From Chalara sp. BL73 (lineage: Eukaryota > Ascomycota > Leotiomycetes > Helotiales), in assembly GCA_918026815.1 (NCBI GenBank), contig CAKJVC010000202.1, positions 186,001 through 250,000 on the forward strand: a stretch of 64,000 bases of DNA, read 5' to 3'. Shown piece after piece: positions 11,267 to 23,505 of the stretch (position 1 is its first letter; every line of letters starts with the position of its first letter). A model generated the notes under the pieces. It saw only the letters and a program-made list of their open reading frames with translations, was not told where the DNA came from and searched no databases. The position numbers and the translations under genes are program-made.

Positions 11267-12943
11267 ATGCCATCTCTAGCCGTTAGAAACTCTGTCTCCC
11301 TGAGGCCACTATCGGGACCACGGAGGAATCGAGTAGAAACGTCAGGTAAGCTGCCTCTTGAAAATGATGCAAATATGATTGCGATTGCCAAGCTAAACTG
11401 GAAGCGTAGCTTTGACTGACATGGAGTTGCAAAAGCAAGATGAGCTGCTCAAGTTCATTACTGGTGATGAACAAATCAAAGGCTGGCTTGCGAGCACTTG
11501 TGTCTGGTATGCTGGATACCTTCGGAGACAGTTCTGGAGTCATTGGCATCTCCTCGCTCTTACTTTGGTGAACATCGAGGAAGGATCTACGGAACCCGCT
11601 TCTGGCGATCATGTCGTACTCTATGAATTCGTCTTTATGATCGCAAAACTTCTCAAAACAAGGAGAAATTTAGCGCTCGTGGAAATTGTTGATGATTTGG
11701 CAAATCGAGGCATGTTGAAAGAACAGGGGGACGGTGAACGGGCTGCTTTGAACCAGATTGTTTTCGCAGCTTGGGGATGGTTGAGTACACAATTGCCTGT
11801 TCCTAGGCAAAACAAATGGCTAACTTTCGGCCAAGGCATGTTATATGAGGCGGCGACGCATCCAAAGCCAGATAAATTAGAGGTCACTAAGACTTCCACT
11901 AGCACGTCAGGCTATCGCAACGCGCTTGTGACTCGAAAGTACACCAGTTTCAAGCAAAGTTTCGAGCACATAGACATACCTTTCCATCGCCTGCTTCAGC
12001 ACTTTGGAGATTTGATTCCTGAGCCTCGAACTTCGTGGAGAAGCTCAGGAGATCAGGAAAGCGATGTCGTATACGCCAAATCAGTCTGTTTTGCTGCATT
12101 GCAGCAGTCCACGGGAGTCAAGATAGAGTGGGTATCTTCGCTGGCTCTCCACCTTGAGCTTGACAGTGGCAACAATACCCTCAAATTGTTTCGATATCCT
12201 TCCTTCTGCAGAATCATGATCGTCGAGGGTAGTAGCAATATTTCAACAAGGTAAATATTTCTTACTCACCAACAACAGACCGTCTACTAACAAAGCAGAC
12301 TATTCAAGGACCATGCCGAGCAAAACTGCGAGGATGTCACTGTTTCGAACGGTCCGGCCGAGGGTTTCTTCTACGAAGTCCTTATGAGCTATCGTCTGAT
12401 CTTTGGGCAAGATGAGCGGTCATGGAAAGCATTCTCTCGCATGATGCCAACTTGGGAAGATGATCAGAGTTCTTCTGAGTGTGCAGTTATGTTGAATGAC
12501 CCTTTGCTCCAAGTACTGTGTGGGAATAGCTCTGCAGCAGGCGAAGGTAGGGCGTTCTATGAGGAGATTGACGCGAATGAACCATCTACTTATTACAATG
12601 CCCGCAACGACTTTCCATTCCTAGGCAATCGCCTTGTTGAACTCCAACATTTTGTCAAGCAGCATCAACCGCAAAGTATCAGTTTGTTGCCCAAAGGCGT
12701 CCGTGGGGTGGGGACGCGCTGGAATTGGCAGGTACGTAAAGTCACTGAGACATTCCTTGCGTTCTCTGCACCAGGGTTTTATACTGACGGCACAAGATTG
12801 TGTTATTTTTCGCATCTTTCCTCAGTCTACTGTTTTTGGTCTCGATAAACCTTCAGATCTGGCAGGCGATGCTATCTAGACAGCAGATAGATTTAACCAA
12901 GGAGCAATTACTTCAAGTATCAGGGGTACAAGGAGGGAAATGA
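11267..12943 (+). CDS. Uncharacterised C-terminal-anchored membrane protein, copy A
   Basis: I do not recognise a named family. Four exons join in phase (11267-11345, 11410-12250, 12299-12731, 12797-12943) to 499 residues. Shared blocks with copies B (13273-15139) and C (25110-27226) are, in order: STCVWYAGYLRRQFW; NQIVFAAWGWLS; QHFGDLIPEP; VKIEWVSSLALHLELDS followed by LKLFRYPSF; EVLMSYRLIFGQ; DPLLQVLCGNS; YEEIDANEPS; and DFPFLGNRLVELQHFV. A single hydrophobic segment follows, about 20 residues (IVLFFASFLSLLFLVSINLQ), then a short polar tail rich in Q and K ending VQGGK. No signal peptide is seen, so a tail-anchored or single-pass topology with the bulk in the cytosol is inferred. The start is the weakest point. 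No disruption was seen. Confidence 0.75.
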
Positions 12944-13272
12944 CCGCACGCAGGTAGTGAGTTTTACCCCTCCGCAGCTGCTAGGGCCAGAATCCCTCGA
13001 CTTTTGCTAGTGGACACAAGTAGCTCATGCATCGAGGTGTTGAGGAGTCAGGGAGCTGATGTAGACCTTGCTATAAGGTGCCAAAAAATCAACTCGGAAA
13101 CCTGTGTCACGGCAGCTCTTGCTACTTTCTTTGTCCAAATGAACATCGAAATGAATAGGGGTGATCGATTAGGGGAATAACCAAAAGCTTTAGTGCCATT
13201 GATTCAAAGCAAATAACATACATGTTCTGCTCGATCCACCTGATCCAATGTCTTTAGTTGACTCACTCTGTG
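12944..13272. other. Convergent spacer, no gene seen
   Basis: About 330 bases between the 3' ends of membrane-family copies A (plus) and B (minus). Confidence 0.6.
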
Positions 13273-15139
13273 TCATTGATCTAGCTGCTGTTTCGCTATG
13301 ATAAGATGTGCTATTTGAAGTCCCGACTATAAATTGTGCTTATTAGTCGAGAAACCATGATTCTGAAGTGTAATTACATACTTGCAAAACGATAATGAAA
13401 CTTATGATGCCTCCAATAAGGATGACTGCCTGAATAAGCTGTCAGATAGTACCCAGTATAAATTTTGGGTTTCAACATACCCAAAATGTGTACCACCGCG
13501 ATTCATCTCTTCGATCATACCATAGCGCCTTGATTTTATGGCAGCGCACGAAATTTTGTATCTCCAGAAGACGTTTGCCATGGAAAGGGAAATCCGCAGT
13601 CGGCGAATAGTTGTCAGACGGGTAATCCGCTTCAATCTCATCATAAATCTGATGTGCTGGCTCCGCAAGCCAGTTGCTTCCACAAAGATCAGGTAGTATG
13701 GGATCAGCGTCGGCATAGAGGAGTACCTCGCCACTCCCACTCCACTTCTTGCTTGGTTTGCTGCTTTGGCCGAATAAAAGTCTGTATGTCAAGAGAGTTT
13801 CTTTGAAAAACATCCGTGCGACCTCGATCTCGTCCAAGGGAGACTCGCTGTCGGTGGCGCTTATTGAATGGTGTAAATTCCTATCCATTCGCTAATTATG
13901 GGTCATGAGTAGTCTACCATTTGGAACTTACTGAGATACGAAAGAAGATTTTTTGCTATCGTACAGGAGGAAACAAAAGGACGGGTATCGAAAGAATTTC
14001 AAAATCTTGCTCCTCCCAGTAAATTTCTAAGTGGAGACTCAAACACTCGACCCATTCAATCTGCATCAAGGCGCAATTTTAAAGAGTATTGAAGCAGACC
14101 AGCGACTGGTCTATCCACCCATCCTGACGACCACTATGGGTAGCCAAGAAATTAGGCTGATCGACCATTTCTCTGGTATATTCGGGAACTACCTTTCCAA
14201 AGGATCGCATAAGGCTGTAAAGCCATACATCACGCTTACCGAGCTCTTGTTTATAACATCTGAATGTTTTGGACCGATAACGAGGGTTTCCAAGCCCTGG
14301 GATACTTACCTACGGGACTTGTTTTGATGGATCTTTGATTTGGAGGAAATTCATCTCTGAGCCGATTTCTGCTGTATATGCTATACCTTTTGCAAATATT
14401 AGCGAGAGAAAAAAAGGGTTGATAAGTATTTTCATACTTAACCAGCCTATCGCAGAAAACACAAGCTGGTGTCCGATAGACCGTTCATCGTCTACATCAG
14501 TCAATGGATGCTTATTGTATAGCCTATCAACAATAGTTACTAGAGCAAAGTCCCGTTCTCCGTAGCTAAACTGGAGGACTATGTCCCTTAGTATTTTGAA
14601 CGTCGAGTCAATCTCTCTTTCGGTGGGAGAGTCCAAAGTAGGTTTAGTGGTAGCCAGAAGTGGCCCTAGAAGAGGAACCCATGCCTCCCTGATCTTGGTC
14701 TCGAGGAAGGCAATGTACCATGCTATAGCGGACATGAAGATATCTGATCGTGGTTCTTTTTCCAAAATGGTGTTGATGAATTCATTTTGAGCTTCACTGA
14801 AGCTTGGCGGCGTTGTCTTTGAGCTTTGATTTTGGAGCCCTCTCCCTATCATGGAGTATTAGGCAAGGTCGTACAAAGTGCTTATAGCTTACAATTAAGT
14901 AATCTCAGAAAATTCTTGTTTTTGACTGTCCGGTTGTTTGACTTTTCTCGGTCATCGTTCTTCGAAAATTTCTTCCGATGCTGGAGAAAGCAATGTAAGT
15001 TTTGGTTGCTTAGATATTGAAAATATTGTAAGTAACTACTCACATGCCAGTGTCTTAACCATGAATATCTACGAGGAGCAATAATTTGTTGTTCGATATC
15101 AACAGGAAGGCTTACAGCCTCTTGTTTCGCGTCGTTCAT
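13273..15139 (-). pseudogene. Membrane-family pseudogene, copy B
   Basis: Paralog of copies A and C with the same order of blocks: AIAWYIAFLETKIREAWVPL; HQLVFSAIGWLS; RSFGKVVPEY; MQIEWVECLSLHLE; ETLLTYRLLFGQ; DPILPDLCGSNW; YDEIEADYPS; DFPFHGKRLLEIQNFV; then RWYTFW joined to a hydrophobic LIQAVILIGGIISFIIVLQ and a tail ending AKQQLDQ. The likely start is MNDAKQEA at 15139. Two lesions break it. An in-frame TAG at 14310-14312 follows SKQVP, and the reading frame continues past it with homology. One extra base near 14014-14030, between LHLE and LKFFRYPSF, shifts the frame. A 17-base intron would be needed to remove the TAG, which is not plausible. Otherwise exon structure is preserved. Confidence 0.78.
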
Positions 15140-15870
15140 GTTCAACACGAAAGCAGAATGAGCCAAGAATATGAGGCAACGGCTCGTATCAGCGTAGATA
15201 TCAGAAACAAAATGAGGGCTTTTGATCTTTATGATATTAAGATATCATAAAAAATGCATTAAGAAGTCTGGGGGAAAAAATAAAATTGAGACGTGGGGTG
15301 CCCAAGGGAAAAATTATAAAGCTCTCTGCAACTTACGGCCATGAAAAGTGCTGCGGCTTGTGACCGAATATCCTTGACTTCCCGTTCGCCACAGTTATTG
15401 ATATTCCAATTCTCTACACTTTTCACGGGGTAAGATGGGAGCTCCCCTAAAACATCTCATTTTTAAAAACTCATTTGTTAGTGCTTTTACGCTTGGTCAA
15501 AAAATCAAAGGCTTTGTATAAACTAGCAACGCTTATAGCTTCAAGGGTTATAAAGATTGTTAGCAACTGAAAAGTAACATTTTAACAACATGTAAGTTTC
15601 TAGGACCCGGGGGGGGGGGGGGGGGGGGAAGCAGAGAACTAGAATATCACTTTTACGAACGCATCTCAAGTAAAGGTGTTTGGAATGATATGGAATTCTA
15701 AGCACTGACTAGGAGATGTCACAAGAGGAAGATCGAAATGATATTCTTGAGGCGCTGAGATATTATAAAGAAAGCATCAGATAGATTTCGCTCACCCAAG
15801 GTCAAGTAAAATTACCCGCTCGCAATGCCAACCACGCAACAGAGAAATCAGTAGGTGCACACCCGAGATA
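15140..15870. other. Intergenic, no gene seen
   Basis: Lies between copy B and the NLR-like copy 2 stop. AT-rich, and holds the 20-base G tract listed separately. Confidence 0.55.
15609..15628 (+). repeat. Uninterrupted 20-G mononucleotide tract
   Basis: Twenty consecutive G on the plus strand, preceded by CCC, in otherwise AT-rich intergenic DNA. Its exact length is prone to sequencing error. Confidence 0.9.
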
Positions 15871-18800
15871 TCATCTAAAGAATCCAGGAACCAACGCATC
15901 GTAATACTCCTCCAGCTCCGTTGCGTCCGGATTTCCCTCGTCATCAAGTGATACGACCAGACCTCCCTCTCCATTACCTGTGAGAGCGTTTCTTGCCACT
16001 TCCGCTCGAATGCGCATTTGGTTAGCCTGTTTAGCGAAGCTTCCAAAAGGATCGCTCTCTAACACAACTGAAGTTTTCCAAAGAATGCGCGCCATTGTAC
16101 CGTCATCCCGGGTTGGGCTGCGCAATTCGGCTATCGCCATTGCTTTGTCCAGATATGATCTAAGCCACTCTCGTTAGCTTTGGATACTTTTAGGGACGGG
16201 GTGTAGTAGGAAGACTGAATTGCCGGTTTGGCGTTTGTTGAGTTTGAATTGTGTTCCTTACTTAGCATTGTCTCTGTTTCCTCTCTCATACTCTACACAT
16301 CCCAAACTGTAATACGCTGCGGCGGTGATAGGATGAATGGGTGCAGTGGCGAGAGCAATTCTCAGACTTGTGTCATATGATCGTTTGGCCTCATTCCAGC
16401 GCTTCTCTGCATAATCGACATTTCCATATGCATAATGGACGCTGTCGTTTCGTTAGTACCAACACCTCTCACTGCTGGGAAGGGAAGTACTGGGCCATGA
16501 AATGATCATCAGGTCCCTTTGTCCGGAAGAACAGCGCCTCAGACTCTCCAAGAATGCTCCATGACTTCCGGTATTCTCCCCGACGGTAGTGCACACGGGA
16601 GTAACAAAGATATGAATTCGCTAAGAGCGATGCTGCACTGTCTCCAGCATTGCTTCGAAGTGTGATTGCCTTTTCAAAATACTCAATAGCCTCATCCAGG
16701 TTGTCGTCAGCATATTCCAGGTTTCCCATGTTGTGGTAGGCGGTTGAACGCTATATGTGCGTTAGTATCTGTGCCATACTCCTGAACTAGAATGGCGCTG
16801 GTTGCATGATGAATGCCCCATAAAATCACAGATGATGACCACGAGATCTCAGGAACTTAGATCCGCAACTGAGATTGATCCAGCAAGAAATACTTACTTC
16901 AAGATCATGCTCTGGTAGCAAATTTTCCTGAATCCGGAAAAATATTTCCCAGTTTTTTCTACAATCTGCGAGCTTGTTCAGCTCGTAATAAGCGCTGCCT
17001 GCAATGTTGCAGAGAGTTGCATATTGAAGACTTTCATAATCCTCACAAGCAGTCCATCCAGTATTTATGACACCAATGCAAATGTCATAATCACTAATTT
17101 CGTACAAATACCATGCGCAATGGGCCAGAAGCTCAATAAATTGATCAGAACTACAACATTGAGTCCAGGTTAGTGCTGTATGAGAATAGTGGCAGAAGGG
17201 CGGCCATACCCTTTCAAAGCTGTGCCTGATCGACGAATCTCAGCATACTTGCGCCCGAGATGAGCTCCGTGTGAGATGTACGCCTGACATGCACCTTTCT
17301 GTTCCTTCGACAGATATCCGCCATAATTCTGCTTAGGGAAGGCCTCATACACAACGGCGCTTGCACTATGGAAGTATTCTTGCATTTCCTTAGCAGAATG
17401 GTAATTCACTGGCAATATACTTCAGCATGAGGTCTTTACCCGGCACGAAGGGACTCTTACTAGCTTCTTGGACTTCTCGATGCGCATACAATTCTCTTCC
17501 TTCCTGTTTGATTAACTTGAATTTGAGCAATTCTGCTATGGTATCTTGCAGAGCAGGCGGCGCCCTCACTACACTAGAAAGCGTAGCTTGAGAAGTTGGG
17601 TCTACAAGATCTGGATGTTGCTTGCAGAAATGAAGCTTGCCATCAAGTGCTCTTTGATTTTTGGGTAGGAACAAATCAATCAATATACCATCTGTCTAAA
17701 TGTCAGAAGAGAATATTCCTTTATTTAGAATATCGATACGAGACTTACCTGGTGCTAGTAAGGATAAGACACTCAAGAGATCACGAGCATTCCTTGATAA
17801 ATTTGTGAAGGTCATATTCCAGACCGAGTCTAGGGCGTGAAATATGACCGATCTTTCGCCAGTCAATCTTTCCGGAAGATTTTTCTTGTGTTCTCTGAAA
17901 AGCTCATACGTAGATGCGATAGTGATACCTCCAATGTTGGGATTCTTGATGAGTTGAGCTGCTTGTTGTATGGCCAACGCGAGCTATCAAGGTTAATTCT
18001 ATTCTGTGATTTGGAGGTCTTCACTTACACCACCAAGCTCATTCAAGAATTCCCGGGCAGCTACTTCTTCAGAGTGCTTCAGCAGTCCCTTCCTATCCAA
18101 GTCCTGCCATTCAGGTCCAAGAAGTTTCATAAGCAGATCCCAGCCATCTTTTTCGTTGAAAGGCTTCACCGTATCTCCCTTTCGTTCAGCGTCATTCATG
18201 AAATTATAATATTTTCGAGAGGTAATTCTAAAAGAAATCAGATTCAAATATCATATATGGCCAAAGTTCTTACAGTATAGCACCATTAGCGCCCACTGGC
18301 CAGTAGCCTCTCAGAATCGGCTCTCGTTCTACCACCGTGTTAACAAGTGCCATGACTTCATCATTTGATTAATTACCAGCATTGTCAAAAATGAGCAACC
18401 AATATCTTCCTGGGGTTGATGTTTAGTACAGAAACCATGCACAAGAAGAATATGAATGTAGATTTACTTGTAGTTTTGAGCCATCTTTGAACCGCCAACT
18501 GGTTTTCCTCATGATGACCTAAAGTTTGTAAGCAGAGGTCGTAATTCTAGGTATGTAAGAGTATTAACCATTTCGATCTGCATTCTCAAGATTCAACTCA
18601 ACTGCCATGTCGGTGAAACTTTGGCGCAAAGAAAGCGAGGTTTCACATTGAATCCAAAATACAGCATCAATCCCAGATGGGTTCTTGTGAGCATACTCTA
18701 ACGCGAGCTCAGTTTTACCAACACCGCGCCTGCTCTAGTTAGTGAAATAAACTGTTCTGCTGATGACGCAGTAACACCTAAACTCATCTCCGAGATACAG

Positions 18801-20037
18801 GATCTATGGTTTACAAAGGAGACGCTCAACCCGGAACAGACTGGGATAACATTTTCCAACCACCACCTTTGGCTGTACGTACCTGCCATAGATTGTGTAG
18901 GTTCTTAAGCCTTTATTGTCTCGATAATCCAAGCACTCGTTGATTTTGACCAACTCATCCCGCCGGCCGAAGAATTCTTCGTTCCGAGCTCGCGGTACCA
19001 TAACTTTTGGAAATGTACAGCGCTCCTCTGGTAGTGTCATAGGAGTATGGCGAATAGCTAGATTGGTGACTTGACGCTCCTGATTTACCTTTGAGTAGGA
19101 ATTGATATCACTGAGGTGCTTGATAGCAATGTCCATCTGCATCAAGTTATCTTTAATTTTGATGTCAAGGTTCTTCCAATCCCTTGCGGCTTCTCCATCT
19201 AATTGGGCGGGTTCAGTATTTTGAGTAATAATCATTGCGATCAGCCAGCTATACTTACCAGTTGGGCATCGACGGAGATGTATCACAGACTCGCTGAGCA
19301 TCTGGAGCAAGTATTCTAGACGGTCATGATTAGTCACCCACCACGTTTCATTCAATGTCTAATGATGCCTACCTAAAATATCAACCATCGAATACCGAGC
19401 TTCGTTCTTGTCCCCCTCGCAGGCATCAAAGCATCTTTTGAAAAGCTCTGTAGCACTCCGCAATTTTCGCATCCATTCAGCTGTCCGCGTGAGTTTATCT
19501 GTCGAAATACATGATAACTTAAATCTATTAGCAGGCCCTTTCGGACCAGGATGTTCGGCCTACTTTGACATTTAGATGCAGAAGCCCCCACACGATATTG
19601 AAATTAGGGACGTTGGGATGTATAGAAGAAGTGAAAGCATTAGCAAGATTGTTCAAAGAGCGAGGGAGTGGCTGTATGTGGTTCAAGAGCCGCTTCACAA
19701 CTCCTGCTGCTTCCCGCTCAGAACCTCGTTTTTGGATATCAACGTGCACAGCTTGCCAATCCCTCTCCTCTGTTATTTTCTCCCAATCTGGAAATAAGTG
19801 TAAGCCAAAGCCTTTCTCCTTGCTTGCAAGTATGTGAGCATTGAGGAGTCATGGTGTCCTACCAGCAGCGGATTGAGATTGCTGGACGGATGCGATTGCA
19901 TCTTGCCATCTCTTGAAAGCGAACGGCCTAGTGTCACTATACCACGATTAAATGTATGTCTAGAGCACACCCAACTTAACTGACTCAAAGTCTACATCAT
20001 ATTCATCGTCGTTTCTTTTTTTCCGATCTGTAGCCAT
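15871..20037 (-). CDS. NB-ARC/TPR NLR-like STAND protein, copy 2
   Basis: Paralog of the gene at 3581-7980, transcribed toward it. It begins MATDRKKRNDDEYDVDF at 20037 and ends DALVPGFFR at 15871. Splice positions and phases agree with copy 1 wherever I joined them: after DVDF (phase 2), after HLNVK (phase 0), after RRCPT (phase 1) and after LLIFDNA (phase 1). The N-terminal helical part has NIVWGLLHLNVK. The NB-ARC part has EEFFGRRDELV, P-loop RGVGKTELAL, Walker B YWLLIFDNA, ILITSRKYYNF and LALAIQQAAQLI. The C-terminal TPR region has MGNLEYADDNLDEAIEYFEKA and a final LRSPTRDDGTMARILWKT block. I found no stop or frameshift. The P-loop is split by an intron of ~140 bases. Expected length is about 1000 residues. 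Ligand and effector output are unknown. Confidence 0.85.
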
Positions 20038-22407
20038 GCTATGAGGTATAAGCTCAAAGACTACACATGCCAGTAAAATCACGATACAAACAAGGCTTGC
20101 AATACCTGCTGGCCGCTATTGTGAAGAAAGGTTGATTGATGTTGGGCTCTATTACAAGACGAAGGGCAAGTGTTGATTAAGGAAGAAGAACGACAGAAAG
20201 CAATGCACATTGTGAGGGCGGGGAGCTGCCTACTCTCCCATACAGCCTCATTCCCCCACGTCAAATGGGTTGTCCTCTAGACAACCCCGCTTTGGCCCTG
20301 CTGCAGCTGCTGTGTAACTCGAGGCACCAATTGCACCAGAAGCGTATGTTCAGATGTGGCGTCCACTGGAGCCTCGTGGACAACCACGGGATGTCAGCGA
20401 CAGGGTGTGAATGGAGGGGAATGTAGGCAATGCAGATTTGGCTCATCGTATCGCTGGAGATTAATATTCTGAAGGATGCCTGTGAACGGTTTTTAGCTAA
20501 TGATTTATAATTGCTTTGTCTATTTCTAGGTAACAGTTGGGAATAGTTTCAAAGCGATTCAAAGACCTTCATTAAATAAATATCGAAATCCAGCAGACTA
20601 TTCTCCTATCACAACCCCCCCAGGTTGTTGGATCCTATGTATAATCAGATACCAGTCTAAGAGTCTTTGCGGCTGAGAGTAAACAAATACCATAAGTGCA
20701 AATCTTAGGGCAGGCTACCAGGAGAGTCCCATCCTTTGACGGTTCTTGCGGACCGGCCCAATGCGCTCGCCATGGTTGTGCCTTTGCCGTGGGCACAGGG
20801 AAACCTTCTGGACTGACGGCTTTGAAAAAGTCTGCAACGGGTGCCATCTCGGGGACTGGTGCGGGGTTCTGGTTTGATGATGGTAGTTGCGACGCTTCAG
20901 GAGAAACAGATCGCGAGGACACCTGAGAGTCGAGAGTCAGCAATCTCCACATCGCCTGAACGATTCAACAACACGATATGGCCAGGTGCCAAATGCGCGC
21001 TTCAACATAATCTGAATGAAGTTGCTAAAACTTCAACAATTTTGGTGAATTCTGAGTGGGTGTCGCGCGAAAAAGTCGAGAGCGGGATAGTGGCTCGTTC
21101 ATGGATTGAGAAGCTTCCTTGCGCAAAGAGTAATTCAGACACCTACGCACATTTTGATGCCTAGAATCTTCCATGGCTGTGTATGTTCAAAAATATGTGT
21201 GCCGATGTTCTGTGGCAGCGAGATGATCGTTCAAAGGGGGCCCGACGAGTGTACGATGGCTCGGGATAGAAAAAACAAGTCGGTGAGGAACCATATTATC
21301 TGTAATCGTGAACAACCACTACGGAGTGACCATACGCCGTACATTCCCCGGCAAAGATAATCAAACGCCGCTAAAACAAGGCTGGGCAGCAACGTCAGGA
21401 CCTGAGAAAATTGGTTGGAATTGAGCCATTCATTATTCGCGCATGTAGACTCATCTTGATCCGTGTTTTCTTATTATGGGTCTACAGCTATGAGACACGA
21501 ATGGAAATCAATGTTACACTTGGTATCTGGATAAAGCGAATAATAATATATAAACTTGGAAGATATCGACCGCATCCGAATGTTTCGCCGTGCAACAACC
21601 TACACTCTTACCTAGGATTCTGCCACAAAACCCATGAGATCCAACTCTCACTGAGTTACTTTATTCATGTGCTACACAATATCTATTTCCGAATAATTTT
21701 TATTGCTAAGCCAATTCAAAGTCGATTCCATGAATCAATTTTGGGCCGCAGAGAAAATCTGTCCAGTATCAGATGTCACGGTAATAAAGCCAGCCCCGCC
21801 AGCGTGGGAGCCTAGCCATCAACTTTGGGCAGCAAGGCCAGCTAGATTAGCCTTTTCTACGAAATACTCTGCACTAGAGAGAGAGAATCCCGATGGCGCC
21901 GGGCTCACTGTGAGACAGACTCCCTTAGACTCCGTTCGTATGTACCCTCTGTTCCGGGACCGGCGCTGGCCCAAGATTGCCTAGGGTACATTGTTACACA
22001 CGCTAGGTACAGATCGTGCGTGTTTGGAATCTCATGCCACCTTCCGAACACAACTACGCTCCTCCACACAACAATATGTCCATCGCAGGAAACACAATAG
22101 ACGAATTGCTCGCACGTGCAAATAGTGCTTCTGCGACATTCTGCTACACTTGATAAACTGCGCCTGGAAGTCCATGACGCCAGGGGCCACCGGACTTCAC
22201 CAAACACCATAGCAGGCCTGCTGATCCGATTTGAGATACTCCTGAGACTCTGGCAACATCAGATAATCGGCTATAAATACAGTAGGTTGTATTGTGCTAG
22301 CTTGCGCATAGCGCGAGCCTCAAGCTGGGTAATTTGCTACGGCGTGAGTTAGCCATTCTCAAAACAAAATGCAACCAGTTAACGGACTCAGTCAGTCAAT
22401 CTTCAAG
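20038..22407. other. 2.4 kb divergent spacer
   Basis: Between the starts of NLR-like copy 2 (minus) and AsaB-like copy 2 (plus), so it holds both promoters. Apart from a doubtful small frame at 20586-20952 (listed separately), nothing convincing was seen. Confidence 0.5.
20586..20952 (-). CDS. Possible small hypothetical protein (doubtful)
   Basis: A minus-strand frame of about 100 codons starts MWRLLTLDSQ (20952), with an internal alternative start MAPVADFFKA. It reads CPKICTYG before a GT near 20700. Removing a plausible intron ending at a TAG near 20643 would continue as SNNLGGL and stop. It is proline-rich and matches no family I know. Neighbouring frames overlap it on the other strand. 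It may be a real small gene in the NLR/oxygenase spacer or chance. Confidence 0.2.
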
Positions 22408-23505
22408 ATGCCTGCTATAAAGGCTAGAATAGAATATCTTCAAAAGCTACCTCTGTACGACACGGTAAAGCCGTATTGGTGTTTTTTGCCTCCTCGAGAT
22501 GGATTCGATCCGGACGAACAAAGATTAGACAATCTGGAATGGGAGGACCATTCAGACATTAGCGTCGAGGATATCCGAGATAGGAAAGACCAATTCAGAC
22601 TTGACAACTGTGGTTTCGAAGTGTTTGATCATGAAACACAATTCACAAAGTTTGAGCTCGCCGAAGAGGTGGTACAATATAAGCATGAGACTGAGGAGTT
22701 CTTGAAGGACAAGATGGATGCGGTTCATGTCCGTTGTTACGACTCTCGTCTCCGAAAGAATGTTCTATTTCAGCGAAATCAATTAGACCTTAATGACCTA
22801 CTAGTGAAGGAAGGCCCGGCCCGAGGCGTTCACAATGGTGAGTCTTGGGAACCCACTTCTACCCACTGTTATCCACTTGCCTGAGCTTAATCGGATCTGC
22901 ACTAGACATTACTATTTCATCTGGCCCAGAAGTTATTCAACGGTATTTGTCAGAGGAGGAGAAGCTGAGTTTCTTAAAACCTGGTTATCGAATTAGGATC
23001 GTCAAGTAAGCTTCCTAAATAGAGTAATCTGAACGACACGCTGACCAATTCTAGTACATGGAGGTCTCTCGTACCGGTGCTTGAGGATCGACCGCTTGCG
23101 TTATGTGATAGTCGTTCTGTTAAACCCCATGACCTCATTGCTACGGATCGTGTCATACCAGATAGAGTTGGTGAAGTCTATTACTTGACCTACAACGAGA
23201 ATCACAAATGGTGCGTCCCTCAGAATTCAAAGCAAGCCAATTCAGTTCTGGTCATAGATTGATAATTGCTTAGGTATTGGCTAGAGCACCAAACATCAAG
23301 CGAACCATTTGTATTTGTAATGTATGACACGATGGAAGGTTCCCATGCCAGGTGTAAGTATTAGATGATACCTGGAGATCACTTCACACTAATAACCCGA
23401 GCAGTTTGTCCTCATGTATCTTTCATTAACCCAAGATCACCGCCTGATGCCCCACGACGGGAAAGTATCGAGACAAGATCCATAGTGATCACAAAGGGGC
23501 TCTAG
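22408..23505 (+). CDS. AsaB-like hydroxylase/desaturase (copy 2, intact)
   Basis: Member of the fungal AsaB/CmcJ-like oxygenase family, whose known members act in secondary metabolism (for example aspergillic acid hydroxylation). Five exons join in phase (22408-22837, 22906-23005, 23055-23210, 23274-23353, 23405-23505) to 288 residues, the usual size. Family landmarks are KPYWCFLPPRDGF near the N-terminus, VRCYDSRLRK in the middle, WRSLVPVLEDRPLALCDSRS, the ENHKWYWL block, FVFVMYDTMEGSHARFCPHVSF and the closing ESIETRSIVITKGL. The start at 22408 is chosen because copy 1 begins at the equivalent MP; an in-frame ATG at 22369 is possible. No polyketide or peptide synthase gene lies in the window, so a metabolic substrate cannot be inferred. 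Confidence 0.85.

Noticed and set aside
14031..14327. 98-codon plus-strand frame
   Set aside because: Antisense shadow of membrane-family copy B.
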